A DNA stretch of 64,000 nucleotides from Prochlorococcus marinus str. AS9601 (GTDB taxonomy: Bacteria > Cyanobacteriota > Cyanobacteriia > PCC-6307 > Cyanobiaceae): assembly GCF_000015645.1 (NCBI RefSeq), contig NC_008816.1:744001-808000 (forward strand). The letters are read 5' to 3'. The notes below the pieces were generated by a model. The model saw only the letters and a program-made list of their open reading frames with translations, had not been told where the DNA came from and made no database searches. Position 1 is the first letter of the stretch. Every line of letters starts with the position of its first letter. Position numbers and translations under genes: made by a program. Positions 53,422 through 63,301 of this stretch are shown here, one piece after another.

Positions 53422-54246
53422 ATGAATTCTAAAAACCATCATCAAAAAAAAAGATTTGGACAACACTGGTTGGTAAATAAAAAAATATTAGAAAAAATCA
53501 AAGAAATTGCTGTTCTTAATCAAAATGACTTTATTTTAGAAATTGGCCCAGGTAAAGGAGCTTTAACATCTAAGTTATTAGATTCAGAAATTAAAAAATT
53601 ACATGCGATTGAATTAGATAAAGATTTAATAAATTTATTGAATGATAAATTCAATAATAATGATAAGTTTTCACTTCAGCAGGGAGATATTCTTACCGTA
53701 AATTTAGATTCAATTAATAAAAAGATTACAAAAGTGATTGCAAATATTCCTTACAATATAACTGGCCCAATATTGGATATTTTCATAGGGAGATTGGGTA
53801 TTACAAGAAACTATAATTACGAAAAAATAATTTTTTTAATGCAGAAAGACGTTGTAGATAGGATTTTGTCTAAAGAAGGAAGTCCCAATGCTGGTGCGCT
53901 TAGTGTAAGAATGCAACTCTTATCAAAAATAAAAAAAATTTGTGATGTACCGCCTTCATCTTTTAGTCCACCTCCAAAAGTTTTTTCTTCTTTAGTAGTT
54001 TTCGAACCAATTAAAAATCATTTAAGATTAGATATTAGTATAGAAAAAAATATAGATAAACTTCTTCGAATTTCATTTAATTCAAGAAGAAAAATGCTTA
54101 GAAATACACTTAATTCAATACTTTCAAATGAAGAGATAAATGAATTATCTGAATCTTCAAAAGTTTGTTTTAATTTAAGACCACAAGATATTTCTATTGA
54201 ACAATGGATTAAGCTTGCAGAAAATTGTATTAAAATTAAAAAATAA
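53422..54246 (+). CDS. rsmA: 16S rRNA dimethyladenosine transferase RsmA (KsgA)
   Basis: 274 residues. KKRFGQHWL at the N-terminus, SAM motif [11 protein letters not shown], catalytic [13 protein letters not shown] (NxPY), and [15 protein letters not shown]. Dimethylates A1518/A1519 of 16S rRNA. ispE follows after 12 bases, a gene order usual in cyanobacteria. Confidence 0.97.
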   Translation: MNSKNHHQKKRFGQHWLVNKKILEKIKEIAVLNQNDFILEIGPGKGALTSKLLDSEIKKLHAIELDKDLINLLNDKFNNNDKFSLQQGDILTVNLDSINKKITKVIANIPYNITGPILDIFIGRLGITRNYNYEKIIFLMQKDVVDRILSKEGSPNAGALSVRMQLLSKIKKICDVPPSSFSPPPKVFSSLVVFEPIKNHLRLDISIEKNIDKLLRISFNSRRKMLRNTLNSILSNEEINELSESSKVCFNLRPQDISIEQWIKLAENCIKIKK

Positions 54247-54258
54247 AAATTTAAGTAT

Positions 54259-55194
54259 ATGCAAGATTTTGCTAAAAAGAAAATTAATATAAAATCTCCT
54301 GCCAAAATAAATTTGCACCTTGAAGTGATTGGTAAAAGAGAGGATGGATTTCACGAGTTAGCAATGATTATGCAAAATATCGATCTTGCTGATTATTTAG
54401 AATTTGAAATTAATAATGAAGGTTTAATTAAACTTGAGTCTGATTGTAATGATTTAAGCCTATCTGATGATAACTTAATTGTTAAATCGGCAAACCTATT
54501 AAGGAAAAAATCAAATATAGATTACGGTGCGAATATATTTTTAAGAAAAAATATCCCAATTGGTGCAGGATTAGCTGGTGGATCCAGTAATGCAGCAGCA
54601 ACATTAATTGGTCTTAATAATTTATGGGATTTGAAATTAGATCAAGAAACTTTATGTTCATTAGCATCAACTTTAGGATCTGATATTCCCTTTTTTATAA
54701 ATGGTGGTATTCAATTATGTTTTGGAAGAGGCGAAATTTTGGAGAAATTAGATTCAACCCTTGAATATGGAGCAATTCTTTTAAAAAATCCTAATGTATC
54801 AGTATCCACAGCTGAAACTTATAAAAAATATAGTAATAGATTTTGTGATCAATATCTTACTGATAGAGAAATGATTGAGAACATAAGAAAAAATTTAAGA
54901 GATAATGGTTTAAATAACTTAAATTTTGATAATCAACATTTATCTATTAAAAATGATTTGCAGTTAGTTGTTGAAAATGAAAATGATTCTGTAAAGCAGG
55001 CATTATATTTACTTTCTAAATTAGAAAATTGTCTAACATTTTCAATGAGTGGATCAGGACCTACATGCTTTGCACTCTTTAAAGATAAAGAGACTGCTAA
55101 AAAAGAATTAACTGCAAATTCTAAATTATTTAAAGATAAAGGCTATGATTCATGGGTTTGCACTTTCCTTGAAAAGGGAATAACATTCATATAA
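54259..55194 (+). CDS. ispE: 4-diphosphocytidyl-2-C-methyl-D-erythritol kinase
   Basis: 311-residue GHMP kinase of the MEP isoprenoid pathway. SPAKINLHLEVIGKREDGFHEL, ATP loop PIGAGLAGGSSNAAA, and MSGSGPTCFALF are the three GHMP motifs. It supplies precursors of carotenoids and phytol. Confidence 0.97.
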   Translation: MQDFAKKKINIKSPAKINLHLEVIGKREDGFHELAMIMQNIDLADYLEFEINNEGLIKLESDCNDLSLSDDNLIVKSANLLRKKSNIDYGANIFLRKNIPIGAGLAGGSSNAAATLIGLNNLWDLKLDQETLCSLASTLGSDIPFFINGGIQLCFGRGEILEKLDSTLEYGAILLKNPNVSVSTAETYKKYSNRFCDQYLTDREMIENIRKNLRDNGLNNLNFDNQHLSIKNDLQLVVENENDSVKQALYLLSKLENCLTFSMSGSGPTCFALFKDKETAKKELTANSKLFKDKGYDSWVCTFLEKGITFI

Positions 55195-55218
55195 ATTTTT
55201 TTTTTATAAAAATCTATT

Positions 55219-55521
55219 GTGGCTGATAATAGTAATGAGAATATTGAAAAAAATATTCCCGAAAAAGGACCTTTAAATTTTATTGTTGGATCATTAACAA
55301 GTTTTTTATTATTTATATTTTTTTATTTTTTAAGTAATAAAATTGCAATTTATTTTTCAGTACATAAACCATCTAATTCTTCTGAAATAGTCCAAAGTAT
55401 TTCCTCTAGTATTAATACATTAATAATTGGATTATCATTTTTGCTAACTTTCTCTTTTGCTTTTATAGGTATAGGACTTTTTATTGTATTTATTCGCAGT
55501 TTTATTGTGAAGAATAGTTGA
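55219..55521 (+). CDS. DUF3082 family two-span membrane protein
   Basis: 100 residues, with GPLNFIVGSLTSFLLFIFFYFLS (helix 1), a polar lumenal or periplasmic stretch and helix 2 (about 68-92). The pattern matches cyanobacterial DUF3082. Start GTG at 55219. Function unknown; it sits between ispE and a small membrane gene ahead of pdhB. Confidence 0.8.
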   Translation: MADNSNENIEKNIPEKGPLNFIVGSLTSFLLFIFFYFLSNKIAIYFSVHKPSNSSEIVQSISSSINTLIIGLSFLLTFSFAFIGIGLFIVFIRSFIVKNS

Positions 55522-55555
55522 ATTGCCAATATTATTAAGAAAACACTTTCTTTGA

Positions 55556-55651
55556 ATGTCTTTACATGACTTAGGCCTTTTAGTCCTTTTGCTGTCGCCA
55601 GGAATGATTTTATCAATATTACTACTCATAACCTTCGCTGAAGGAGGCTGA
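55556..55651 (+). CDS. 31-residue single-span membrane protein
   Basis: ATG 55556 (MSLHDLGLLVLLLSPGMILS) to TGA 55649-55651. Nearly the whole chain is one hydrophobic helix, ending TFAEGG. The size and form recall Psb30, PetN or PetL-like subunits, but it does not match those I know. The high Gly/Leu content is unlike chance AT-rich frames. Confidence 0.6.
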   Translation: MSLHDLGLLVLLLSPGMILSILLLITFAEGG

Positions 55652-55700
55652 TTTATTCAAAGTGGTAGGATTATATATGTGATAAATTAGGTAATTAATT

Positions 55701-56684
55701 GTGGCTGGAACATTATTATTTAATGCTTTGAAAGAGGCAATTGATGAAGAAATGGCAAATGATGTAAATGTTTGCGTAATGGGGGAAGATGTTGGTCAAT
55801 ATGGAGGATCTTATAAGGTAACTAAGGATTTATATGAAAAATATGGAGAGTTAAGAGTCTTAGATACTCCAATTGCAGAGAATAGTTTTACGGGTATGGC
55901 TGTGGGTGCAGCAATGACTGGCTTAAGACCAATAGTAGAAGGAATGAATATGGGGTTTTTGCTTTTAGCATTTAATCAGATATCAAACAATATGGGTATG
56001 CTTAGATATACAAGTGGCGGAAATTATAAAATACCAGCAGTAGTTCGAGGACCTGGTGGAGTTGGTCGTCAACTTGGTGCTGAGCATAGTCAAAGACTTG
56101 AAGCATATTTTCATGCAGTTCCTGGCATAAAGATTGTTGCATGTAGTACACCCACAAATGCTAAAGGTTTAATGAAAGCAGCTATAAGAGATGATAATCC
56201 GGTTCTATTTTTTGAACATGTTCTTCTATACAATTTGTCTGAAGAATTACCTGAGGGTGATTATACTTGCGCTTTAGATCAGGCTGACGTTGTAAAAGAA
56301 GGGCGTGATATTACTTTATTGACTTATTCAAGAATGAGACATCACTGCCTTAAAGCTGTTGAAGAATTAGAAAAAAAAGGAATAGATGTTGAGTTAATAG
56401 ATTTAATAAGTTTAAAACCATTTGATATGGAAACCATCTCAAAATCAATAAAAAAAACAAATAAAGTAATTATTGTTGAAGAATGTATGAAGACTGGAGG
56501 TATTGGTGCAGAATTAATTGCCTTGATAACAGAAGAGTGTTTTGATGATCTTGATGCCCGACCAATTAGATTATCTAGTCAGGATATTCCAACTCCCTAT
56601 AATGGAAATCTTGAGAATTTGACAATAATCCAACCACATCAAATTGTTGAAAAAGTTGAACATTTAATTAGTGGGAGTATATAG
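55701..56684 (+). CDS. pdhB: Pyruvate dehydrogenase E1 component, beta subunit
   Basis: 327 residues. TPP-binding glutamate in [37 protein letters not shown], and the C-terminal transketolase fold with [15 protein letters not shown]. With PdhA and E2 makes acetyl-CoA. Start is GTG 55701. secD follows three bases after the stop. Confidence 0.96.
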   Translation: MAGTLLFNALKEAIDEEMANDVNVCVMGEDVGQYGGSYKVTKDLYEKYGELRVLDTPIAENSFTGMAVGAAMTGLRPIVEGMNMGFLLLAFNQISNNMGMLRYTSGGNYKIPAVVRGPGGVGRQLGAEHSQRLEAYFHAVPGIKIVACSTPTNAKGLMKAAIRDDNPVLFFEHVLLYNLSEELPEGDYTCALDQADVVKEGRDITLLTYSRMRHHCLKAVEELEKKGIDVELIDLISLKPFDMETISKSIKKTNKVIIVEECMKTGGIGAELIALITEECFDDLDARPIRLSSQDIPTPYNGNLENLTIIQPHQIVEKVEHLISGSI

Positions 56685-56687
56685 AAA

Positions 56688-58157
56688 ATGAAAAGAAGGC
56701 AAGGTTGGCTTTTTTTTATTATATTTCTACTTACTTTATCTGTTTATCTATTAATAAATTATCCATTACAGTTGGGATTGGATTTACAAGGGGGGTCTCA
56801 ACTTACACTTCAAATTATTAAAGAGGAAGGTAAGGTAACAAGGGATGAACTTGAAGCAGTTAATTCGGTTATAGATAAGCGCGTTAACAATTTAGGAGTT
56901 TCTGAGTCTAATTTACAAACCCTCGGTGGAGATCAATTGATTTTAGAATTACCAGGTGAACAAAATCCATTAGTTGCTTCAAGGGTATTAGGTAAGACTG
57001 CTTTATTAGAATTTAGAACCCAAAAAGAAGGAACATCTACAGATTTAAAAACCCTGCAACTTCAAAGATTGAGTATTAAAGAATTAATTGAACAATATTC
57101 CTTTGAAGAAAAAAATCAAAATAATGTTAATTTCTTAAAAGTTATTCAAGATGATCTTAAAGATATAGAGCAAGAATTGAATTACTCATCTACTAGTAAT
57201 GATTTATATGGGAAGTTAATTGAAATCAAAAAATATATTGATAAAGAAATTACAAATTTATTTATTAAAACAGATTTATCTGGTAAGGATCTTATTAACG
57301 CAGGAAGGAGACAAGAACAAACAAATAGTAATTGGGAAGTTTTATTAACTTTTAGTAATTCTGGAGGTGAAAAGTTTGCAGAAATTACAAAGTCAATTGC
57401 TGGCACTAATCAACTATTGGCTATTATTCTTGATGGCGAATCTATAAGTGAAGCTAGTGTTGGTAACCAGTTTTCTAGTACTGGTATTACAGGTGGATCA
57501 GCAACAATAAGCGGTAATTTTAGTGCTGAAAATGCTAAAGAATTAGAAGTTCAACTTAAAGGAGGCTCATTGCCATTGCCAATTGAAATAGTAGAAACTA
57601 ACACTATAGGGGCTCTATTGGGATCCAAAAATATTTTAAAAAGTCTTTATGCAGCTATTAGTGGTTTAATTTTTGTTGGTATATTTATGATTCTTAATTA
57701 TAGAATTCTAGGTTTCGTTTCAGTTTTATCTCTAGTACTTTATGGTTTCTTTAACTTAGCCCTATATTCTTTAATTCCTGTAACTTTGACTTTACCTGGA
57801 ATATCTGGGCTTATACTTAGCATTGGTATGGCTGTTGATGCAAATATTCTAATATTTGAGAGAATTAGAGAAGAATTATATGAAGGAAATACTCTTACAA
57901 GATCTATTGATAGCGGTTTTCAAAGAGCTAATTCATCTATAGTTGATGGTCATATTACAACTCTTCTAAGTTGTTTTGTATTGTTTTTATTAGGAACAAA
58001 TTTTGTTAAAGGTTTTGCGGCAACATTAGGTATTGGAGTTCTAATAAGCTTGTTTACCTCATTAAATTGTTCTAAAACTATTTTGCGATTTTTTACAACA
58101 TATCAATCTTTAAGAGAAAAAAATCTCTATCTACCCAAGAATAATTTTTCAAATTAA
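56688..58157 (+). CDS. secD: Protein translocase subunit SecD
   Basis: 489 residues with helix 1, LGLDLQGGSQLTLQ, the periplasmic P1 domain (~60-290), and five C-terminal helices with GMAVDANILIFERIREEL. Uses the proton gradient to pull exported proteins through SecYEG. Followed by secF 20 bases later. Confidence 0.96.
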   Translation: MKRRQGWLFFIIFLLTLSVYLLINYPLQLGLDLQGGSQLTLQIIKEEGKVTRDELEAVNSVIDKRVNNLGVSESNLQTLGGDQLILELPGEQNPLVASRVLGKTALLEFRTQKEGTSTDLKTLQLQRLSIKELIEQYSFEEKNQNNVNFLKVIQDDLKDIEQELNYSSTSNDLYGKLIEIKKYIDKEITNLFIKTDLSGKDLINAGRRQEQTNSNWEVLLTFSNSGGEKFAEITKSIAGTNQLLAIILDGESISEASVGNQFSSTGITGGSATISGNFSAENAKELEVQLKGGSLPLPIEIVETNTIGALLGSKNILKSLYAAISGLIFVGIFMILNYRILGFVSVLSLVLYGFFNLALYSLIPVTLTLPGISGLILSIGMAVDANILIFERIREELYEGNTLTRSIDSGFQRANSSIVDGHITTLLSCFVLFLLGTNFVKGFAATLGIGVLISLFTSLNCSKTILRFFTTYQSLREKNLYLPKNNFSN

Positions 58158-58177
58158 ATTTTTTGTTTCTAAATTCC

Positions 58178-59092
58178 ATGAAATACAATCTTGAACTAAT
58201 AAAAAATAAAAGAAAAATAATTAGTTTTTCAACTCTTCTTATTTTGTTAAGTCTTTTAGGAATTTTATATTCAACTTTTAATACTTCTTATAAGAAACCT
58301 ATAAATTTAGGGATGGATTTTGTTGGAGGAAATGAACTAAGAATAGAAAGAGTTTGTGAAGAAGAATGTTCTAATCTTTCCCCTGATTCAGTTTTAGAAA
58401 ATTTAAGAGAGATCTCTATTAATAAAAACTTTATAAATAATATTAAATTACAATTCCAAAATAATAATAAATTAATTTCCATAAGAACGCCTTATTTGAG
58501 TATCGAAGAATCAAATAATCTAATTACTAATCTTGAAAATATTATTGGACCTCTAAATTATGAGAGTAAGGATTCAAGATTAATAGGTCCAAAGCTTGGG
58601 AAAAGATTACTTACCAATTGTGTTACTTCTTTGTTGGTTTCTTTATTTGCAATATCTTTATATATAACTATTAGGTTTGATAAAAAATATGCATTATTTG
58701 CATTAATAGCTTTATTCCATGATTTATTAATTGTTTTCGGTATATTTTCCTGGTTGGGAATTATATTATCTGTCGAGGTAAATAGTTTATTTGCGGTTTC
58801 CTTGTTAACTATTGCTGGTTATTCTGTAAATGATACTGTTGTTATTTTTGATAGAATTCGTGAGAATTTAAAATCAAAGGAAGAAGGCTATAACGAAACT
58901 ATTCAATTATCAGTAAACGAATCATTTAGGAGAACAACTTTTACCAGTATTACAACCCTTATCCCTTTATTAAGCATAATTTTGTTTGGATCTTACTCGC
59001 TGTTTTGGTTTTCTTTGGCCTTATCAGTAGGAATTATTGTTGGAAGTTATTCAAGCATTTTATTGGCCCCATCTTTGTTGCTTAAAGACTGA
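58178..59092 (+). CDS. secF: Protein translocase subunit SecF
   Basis: About 304 residues. NLGMDFVGGNELRIE, then helices with GYSVNDTVVIFDRIREN. Partner of SecD in the plasma or thylakoid membrane. ATG at 58178 fits the SecF N-terminus better than TTG at 58163; no strong ribosome site is seen for either. Confidence 0.95.
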   Translation: MKYNLELIKNKRKIISFSTLLILLSLLGILYSTFNTSYKKPINLGMDFVGGNELRIERVCEEECSNLSPDSVLENLREISINKNFINNIKLQFQNNNKLISIRTPYLSIEESNNLITNLENIIGPLNYESKDSRLIGPKLGKRLLTNCVTSLLVSLFAISLYITIRFDKKYALFALIALFHDLLIVFGIFSWLGIILSVEVNSLFAVSLLTIAGYSVNDTVVIFDRIRENLKSKEEGYNETIQLSVNESFRRTTFTSITTLIPLLSIILFGSYSLFWFSLALSVGIIVGSYSSILLAPSLLLKD

Positions 59093-59110
59093 ACTTAAGC
59101 TTCTCATTTT

Positions 59111-59293
59111 ATGAAATTGAATTACTATTTGATCATTTTATTTTCTTTAGTTTTCATAGATCTTTCTACTGAGCTAAGAATATTATTTGATCATTTTACT
59201 TTTAACTCTTTATATTTTGCTATGGGTAAACACCCCTTAGCTATCTTTATACTTTTTTCATACCCATATTTATATAAAAAATTAATCAAGTAG
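59111..59293 (+). CDS. Small two-span membrane protein, 60 residues
   Basis: Two hydrophobic segments (about 4-20 and 43-56) flank the polar middle STELRILFDHFTFN; KHPLAIFILFSYPYLYKKLI at the end. No family recognised. It follows secF by 18 bases on the same strand and ends three bases from the convergent permease gene. Confidence 0.6.
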   Translation: MKLNYYLIILFSLVFIDLSTELRILFDHFTFNSLYFAMGKHPLAIFILFSYPYLYKKLIK

Positions 59294-59296
59294 TTT

Positions 59297-60340
59297 TTAA
59301 ATATCTTTAAATGATTCTTTGATTAAAACCTGTATTACTACAGCTAATGGAAGAGATAGTATTAATCCTAATGGACCAAAAATGAAGGTAAATCCAAATT
59401 GTGATATTAATGTCAAACCAGGAAGTAGGTTTGCTTTTTTCTTCATTATAGATGGCATTATGATATAGCTTTCAATATTTTGAATAATTATATATGATCC
59501 TAAAACTGCCAGTGGTTTCCAAAAATTATCTAGTAGTGCAATTGAGATTGGAAATATACCACTTATAACTGGACCTATATTCGGAATTATATTAAGAACC
59601 ATTGCTATTAAGGCATTTGAGACAACGTATTTGACATCTAATATAGATAAAACTATTAATGATAATAAACCTACTGATAATGAGCTTATGACCATAGAAA
59701 AGGTCCAATTTGCTAATGCAATATTGCATTTTTCCAGAATATTTCTAAATTTATTACGGTAATTTTTTGGTATTAATAGAAGTACATTTTCTTTATATTG
59801 TTTTGGTTCAATAGAAATCATCAAACTCACTGCTAATACGAATATTAATCTCAAAAGACCTGAACCTAGATTCCCCGCAATATTAATTAAATTCTTAAAA
59901 CTTTCTTGAATAGCTTTTGCAATAGTTGAGACATCTGGAATGGTAACTACATTATTTATTAAACTGAATATGTCTATAACATTTTCTGATTGTTTGCCAT
60001 AAAATAAGTTATTAAATTTGTTCAGATTTGTATTGATCAATATATTTATTTTTGATAAAGCATTTGGAATGTCAACTAGTATTTCATTGAATTCTTTTAT
60101 AAACGGAGGTAATACAAGAATAAAAATAGTAAATATTATTACTGATATGACGGCTAAGACAAGAAACAAAGAAATCGATCGAGGAATTTTCAAACCTTTT
60201 TGGATTTGATTAGATAAATTACATACAATATTTGAAATTACTAAAGAACAAATTATTAGTAGGAGAAAATCCCTTAAAGTCCATACTATTAATAAAGTGA
60301 TTAATATTACTACTAACTTGAAATATGATGAACTATTCAA
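59297..60340 (-). CDS. AI-2E family (PerM/YdiK-type) membrane protein
   Basis: 347 residues with about eight helices; diagnostic LNIIPNIGPVISGIFPI and the C-terminal FGPLGLILSLPLAVVIQVL. The family includes transporters of varied or unknown substrates; AI-2 export should not be assumed in Prochlorococcus. It is preceded by psb28 13 bases upstream. Confidence 0.9.
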   Translation of the reverse strand: MNSSSYFKLVVILITLLIVWTLRDFLLLIICSLVISNIVCNLSNQIQKGLKIPRSISLFLVLAVISVIIFTIFILVLPPFIKEFNEILVDIPNALSKINILINTNLNKFNNLFYGKQSENVIDIFSLINNVVTIPDVSTIAKAIQESFKNLINIAGNLGSGLLRLIFVLAVSLMISIEPKQYKENVLLLIPKNYRNKFRNILEKCNIALANWTFSMVISSLSVGLLSLIVLSILDVKYVVSNALIAMVLNIIPNIGPVISGIFPISIALLDNFWKPLAVLGSYIIIQNIESYIIMPSIMKKKANLLPGLTLISQFGFTFIFGPLGLILSLPLAVVIQVLIKESFKDI

Positions 60341-60353
60341 TTTTCATAATATT

Positions 60354-60707
60354 CTACTTCTTTTCAGAATATCCTAATCCATTTGATTTGGCATAACTAT
60401 TTGCAAATCTCATAAATCTGTCAAAGTCTGGCGTGTTCTTCCAAATATAAACCGCTTCTAAAAATATTGGTTCTCCATCAACAAACTTTACTTTAACTTC
60501 TCTAGTTAATATTTCACCTTCGGTATCTATCATCCGCATACCTGTGATTTCACCGTCTGTAATTGAAGATAATGCCTGAGGTTTTTCAAACAAAAATAAA
60601 GCTTGACCGGTGGTACCATCTTTACTCCTGGTCAGTCTTATTTCAGGCACTACTGGTTCATCAGTTCCCTCATAAAATTGTATTTTTGCAGTTTTATTTG
60701 ATGTCAT
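60354..60707 (-). CDS. psb28: Photosystem II assembly protein Psb28
   Basis: 117 residues: [23 protein letters not shown] and [21 protein letters not shown] are the Psb28 signature. It binds the cytoplasmic side of CP47 in PSII assembly intermediates. It is upstream of the AI-2E permease gene. Confidence 0.97.
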   Translation of the reverse strand: MTSNKTAKIQFYEGTDEPVVPEIRLTRSKDGTTGQALFLFEKPQALSSITDGEITGMRMIDTEGEILTREVKVKFVDGEPIFLEAVYIWKNTPDFDRFMRFANSYAKSNGLGYSEKK

Positions 60708-60767
60708 AATATTCGGTTTATAATTTTTTATCTTAGGAAATATTTTTCATATTCGTTTGTAGTTATT

Positions 60768-61808
60768 TTATAAAACATTATTTATTAACTCTAGGATACT
60801 TTCATCATAATTTTTATCAGTTAAATCTATTGTCTTTATATTAGTTTTGCCAACCTTTTCATATTCATAACACTTATCGTAATAATCTAAAACTGATCTG
60901 CAAACTATGTCCCATTTCTCATTATGAATTGATTCAAGAGCTATTTTCGTTCTTTGCGGTCCAAGTCTTTTTTTTATCCTTAGTACTGATTCTTGGAGTT
61001 CATCTTTTTTAAATACACTATAAGTATCTATTAACTCATCTAACCTGTTAGATTCGCTCCTTATAATTTCAATCCTCCTAGAGTTTTTCATCTGATTGAA
61101 GAATTCATGAGGAATTTTACATTTACCTATATTTGCACTTTCAGCTTCTACAAAAATATTATTAGAAAATTTAAAAGAATTTAATTTTTCTGCAATTATA
61201 TTTTCAAATTGTTCATTTGAAGGTTGTTTTATCATTCCTAAACCTCCAAATGTACTTCCTCTATGACAAGCAAATCCTTCAAGATCAATAGTTTGATATT
61301 TATATTTATCAAGTAATGATAATAATCTTGTCTTCCCTGTTCCTGTTTTCCCGCCAATAACTACTAAATTCAACTTATTTGAAAAACTATCTAATACCCA
61401 TCTTCTATATATTTTGTATCCGCCATTAAGTGTAACTATATTTAATTTAAATTTATCTAATAACCATCCAATACTTTGTGAACGCATTCCTCCTCTAGAG
61501 CAATATATCCTGATAAATAATTCATTATTTTTTTTAGGAATAGTTTTATGAGACTCAATACTCTTGAATAAATTATCAAGAAGTAATTCCATTTTTTTTT
61601 CAAAAAATTTTAAACCCTCTATGACTGCTTTTTTTCTACCTTCTTTTTTGTAAAATGTACCAATTATAGATCTCTCATCATCATCAAATATTGGAATATT
61701 AATAGAATTAGGCATGTGTCCTTTATAATATTCACTCGGGCTCCTAACATCTATAAGTGGTCCTTTAAAACATCTAAATTTCACTAGTTCTTTTCTTTTG
61801 AAATACAT
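60768..61808 (-). CDS. mnmH: tRNA 2-selenouridine/geranyl-2-thiouridine synthase MnmH (SelU)
   Basis: 346 residues: N-terminal rhodanese domain with LIDVRSPSEYYKGHMPNSINIPI and the active-site Cys in IYCSRGGMRSQSIGWLL (about residue 108), then a P-loop GKTGTGKTRLL near 153-163 and HRGSTFGG. Exchanges sulfur for selenium, via a geranylated intermediate, at U34 of tRNAs. Whether selenophosphate synthase exists in this genome cannot be seen here. Confidence 0.92.
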   Translation of the reverse strand: MYFKRKELVKFRCFKGPLIDVRSPSEYYKGHMPNSINIPIFDDDERSIIGTFYKKEGRKKAVIEGLKFFEKKMELLLDNLFKSIESHKTIPKKNNELFIRIYCSRGGMRSQSIGWLLDKFKLNIVTLNGGYKIYRRWVLDSFSNKLNLVVIGGKTGTGKTRLLSLLDKYKYQTIDLEGFACHRGSTFGGLGMIKQPSNEQFENIIAEKLNSFKFSNNIFVEAESANIGKCKIPHEFFNQMKNSRRIEIIRSESNRLDELIDTYSVFKKDELQESVLRIKKRLGPQRTKIALESIHNEKWDIVCRSVLDYYDKCYEYEKVGKTNIKTIDLTDKNYDESILELINNVL

Positions 61809-61844
61809 GGATAGTTTTTATTTTTTTTAGATTGATTTTTTAAA

Positions 61845-62564
61845 ATGAATAACAAAGAACAGGATAACTATAGTAATGTTACATTAGATCTTATAAAAAA
61901 ATTTGTAGATTCCAATCAAAGAAAAAGAATAAATTCATTAACTCAAATAGAATCTGAAGTCGAAAATATTTTTAATCTTGGCCCATCACTGTTTGATATG
62001 TTTGATAGAGAAGGAGATGACTGGGCTGCTGGTTGGATATTGCAAGTTTTAAAAAAATTTAAGCCAGAATTCTTTGAAAACTCTAAATTCAATAATTGGT
62101 TTAATACATATTCAGATATTGATATTAATTATGAAGATTTGCAATTGATGTTAGTTGAGCAAAAATTTGAAGATGCAGATAGATTAACAAGTTCCTACTT
62201 ACGCAAATTAGCTGGAAAATTGGCAGAAAAACGTGGATATGTTTTCTACAGTGAAGTTAAAAATATGTCAGGAAAAGATCTAGAAACAATAGATAGATTA
62301 TGGAATATCTATTCTACTGGCAGATTTGGATTTTCGATTCAAGCAAAGATATTAAAATCAGTAGGGAAAAAATATGAATTAATGTGGCCGAAAATAGGGT
62401 GGAAAAAAGAGGGCTTATGGACTAGATATCCTGGATCTTTTTGCTGGTCATTGGATGCTCCTGATGGACATATGCCTTTAATAAATCAACTTAGAGGAGT
62501 TAGACTTATGGACTCCATCCTACGGCATCCTGCTATTGCGAAGAGACACAATAATATTCTTTAA
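61845..62564 (+). CDS. GUN4-domain tetrapyrrole-binding protein
   Basis: 239 residues. An N-terminal helical extension (~1-85) precedes the GUN4 core: LQLMLVEQKFEDADRLTSSYL, DLETIDRLWNIYSTGRFGFS, then WTRYPGSFCWSLDAPDGHMPL and RGVRLMDSILRHPAI. GUN4 binds protoporphyrin and Mg-protoporphyrin and stimulates Mg chelatase. Some cyanobacteria have several GUN4 paralogues, so it may not be the main one. Confidence 0.9.
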   Translation: MNNKEQDNYSNVTLDLIKKFVDSNQRKRINSLTQIESEVENIFNLGPSLFDMFDREGDDWAAGWILQVLKKFKPEFFENSKFNNWFNTYSDIDINYEDLQLMLVEQKFEDADRLTSSYLRKLAGKLAEKRGYVFYSEVKNMSGKDLETIDRLWNIYSTGRFGFSIQAKILKSVGKKYELMWPKIGWKKEGLWTRYPGSFCWSLDAPDGHMPLINQLRGVRLMDSILRHPAIAKRHNNIL

Positions 62565-62612
62565 AATGAGGTATTTAATAAGTTAAAATTAAGATAGTGT
62601 AAAAATATTATT

Positions 62613-63047
62613 ATGTCCTTATTCCGGGGCAAAAATATTTTAAAAAGATTTTTTAAAAGACCAAAAATTGACTGGTCAAACTACGAATTCGAATCATCAT
62701 TACAATTAAATGAATTTGTCGATCAATTATTAGAACCTATTAAAAATACTCAATCAAGCTATCTTATAAAACTTGGTTTACATGAAGCTCTAGTTAATGC
62801 AGTAAAACATGGAAATAAATTAGATCCTAAAAAAAATATTAGAGTAAGAAGAATAATTACTCCTAATTGGTGTGTTTGGCAAATTCAAGATCAAGGTAAT
62901 GGTTTAGAAATAAAAAAAAGAGACTACACATTACCAAAAAAAATAAATAGTGTAAATGGGCGTGGCCTATACATTATTAATGAATGTTTTGATGATATTA
63001 GATGGAGTAGTAAAGGTAATAGGCTTCAGTTGGCTTTAAAAAGGTGA
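62613..63047 (+). CDS. RsbW-like HATPase, putative anti-sigma factor/serine kinase
   Basis: 144 residues with the GHKL N box HEALVNAVKHGNK (residues ~67-79) and the G1 box IQDQGNGLEI, then GRGLYIINECFDDI. No sensory domain, matching HATPase_c_2 proteins such as RsbW/SpoIIAB, which bind sigma factors or phosphorylate STAS antagonists. The STAS protein at 38.3 kb is a candidate partner. Last 22 bases overlap the convergent 87-residue gene. Confidence 0.88.
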   Translation: MSLFRGKNILKRFFKRPKIDWSNYEFESSLQLNEFVDQLLEPIKNTQSSYLIKLGLHEALVNAVKHGNKLDPKKNIRVRRIITPNWCVWQIQDQGNGLEIKKRDYTLPKKINSVNGRGLYIINECFDDIRWSSKGNRLQLALKR

Positions 63048-63289
63048 TTTTTACTAGGGCAAGGTTGATCTACGTTTATTTCTTTTAACCATTTAACACT
63101 TTCTTCTATATACTCAATAGATTCCTTTTCATTGCAAGAAATAATTAAATGGCATAATCCAGCCGAAATTAGTTCTGCAGCTCGTTTATATTTATTTCCT
63201 TTATCTTTATGCCATTTAGAATGATCAATCTTTAATTTGTCATTAAGACTTTGAACCAGCTTAATAGTATCTTTATCCCAATAGGTCAT
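63026..63289 (-). CDS. Conserved cyanobacterial hypothetical protein (DUF6439-like)
   Basis: 87 residues, helical: WHKDKGNKYKRAAELISAGLCHLI and VKWLKEINVDQPCPSK. I associate it with a small cyanobacterial family, DUF6439, with moderate certainty. Function unknown. Convergent overlap with the HATPase gene; the methyltransferase gene is upstream with a 12-base gap. Confidence 0.7.
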   Translation of the reverse strand: MTYWDKDTIKLVQSLNDKLKIDHSKWHKDKGNKYKRAAELISAGLCHLIISCNEKESIEYIEESVKWLKEINVDQPCPSKNHLFKAN

Positions 63290-63301
63290 AGGAGTTTTTT
63301 T

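Noticed and set aside
55350-55629. Two minus-strand frames opposite DUF3082 and the 31-residue gene
   Set aside because: Shadow frames with Lys/Ile-rich composition.
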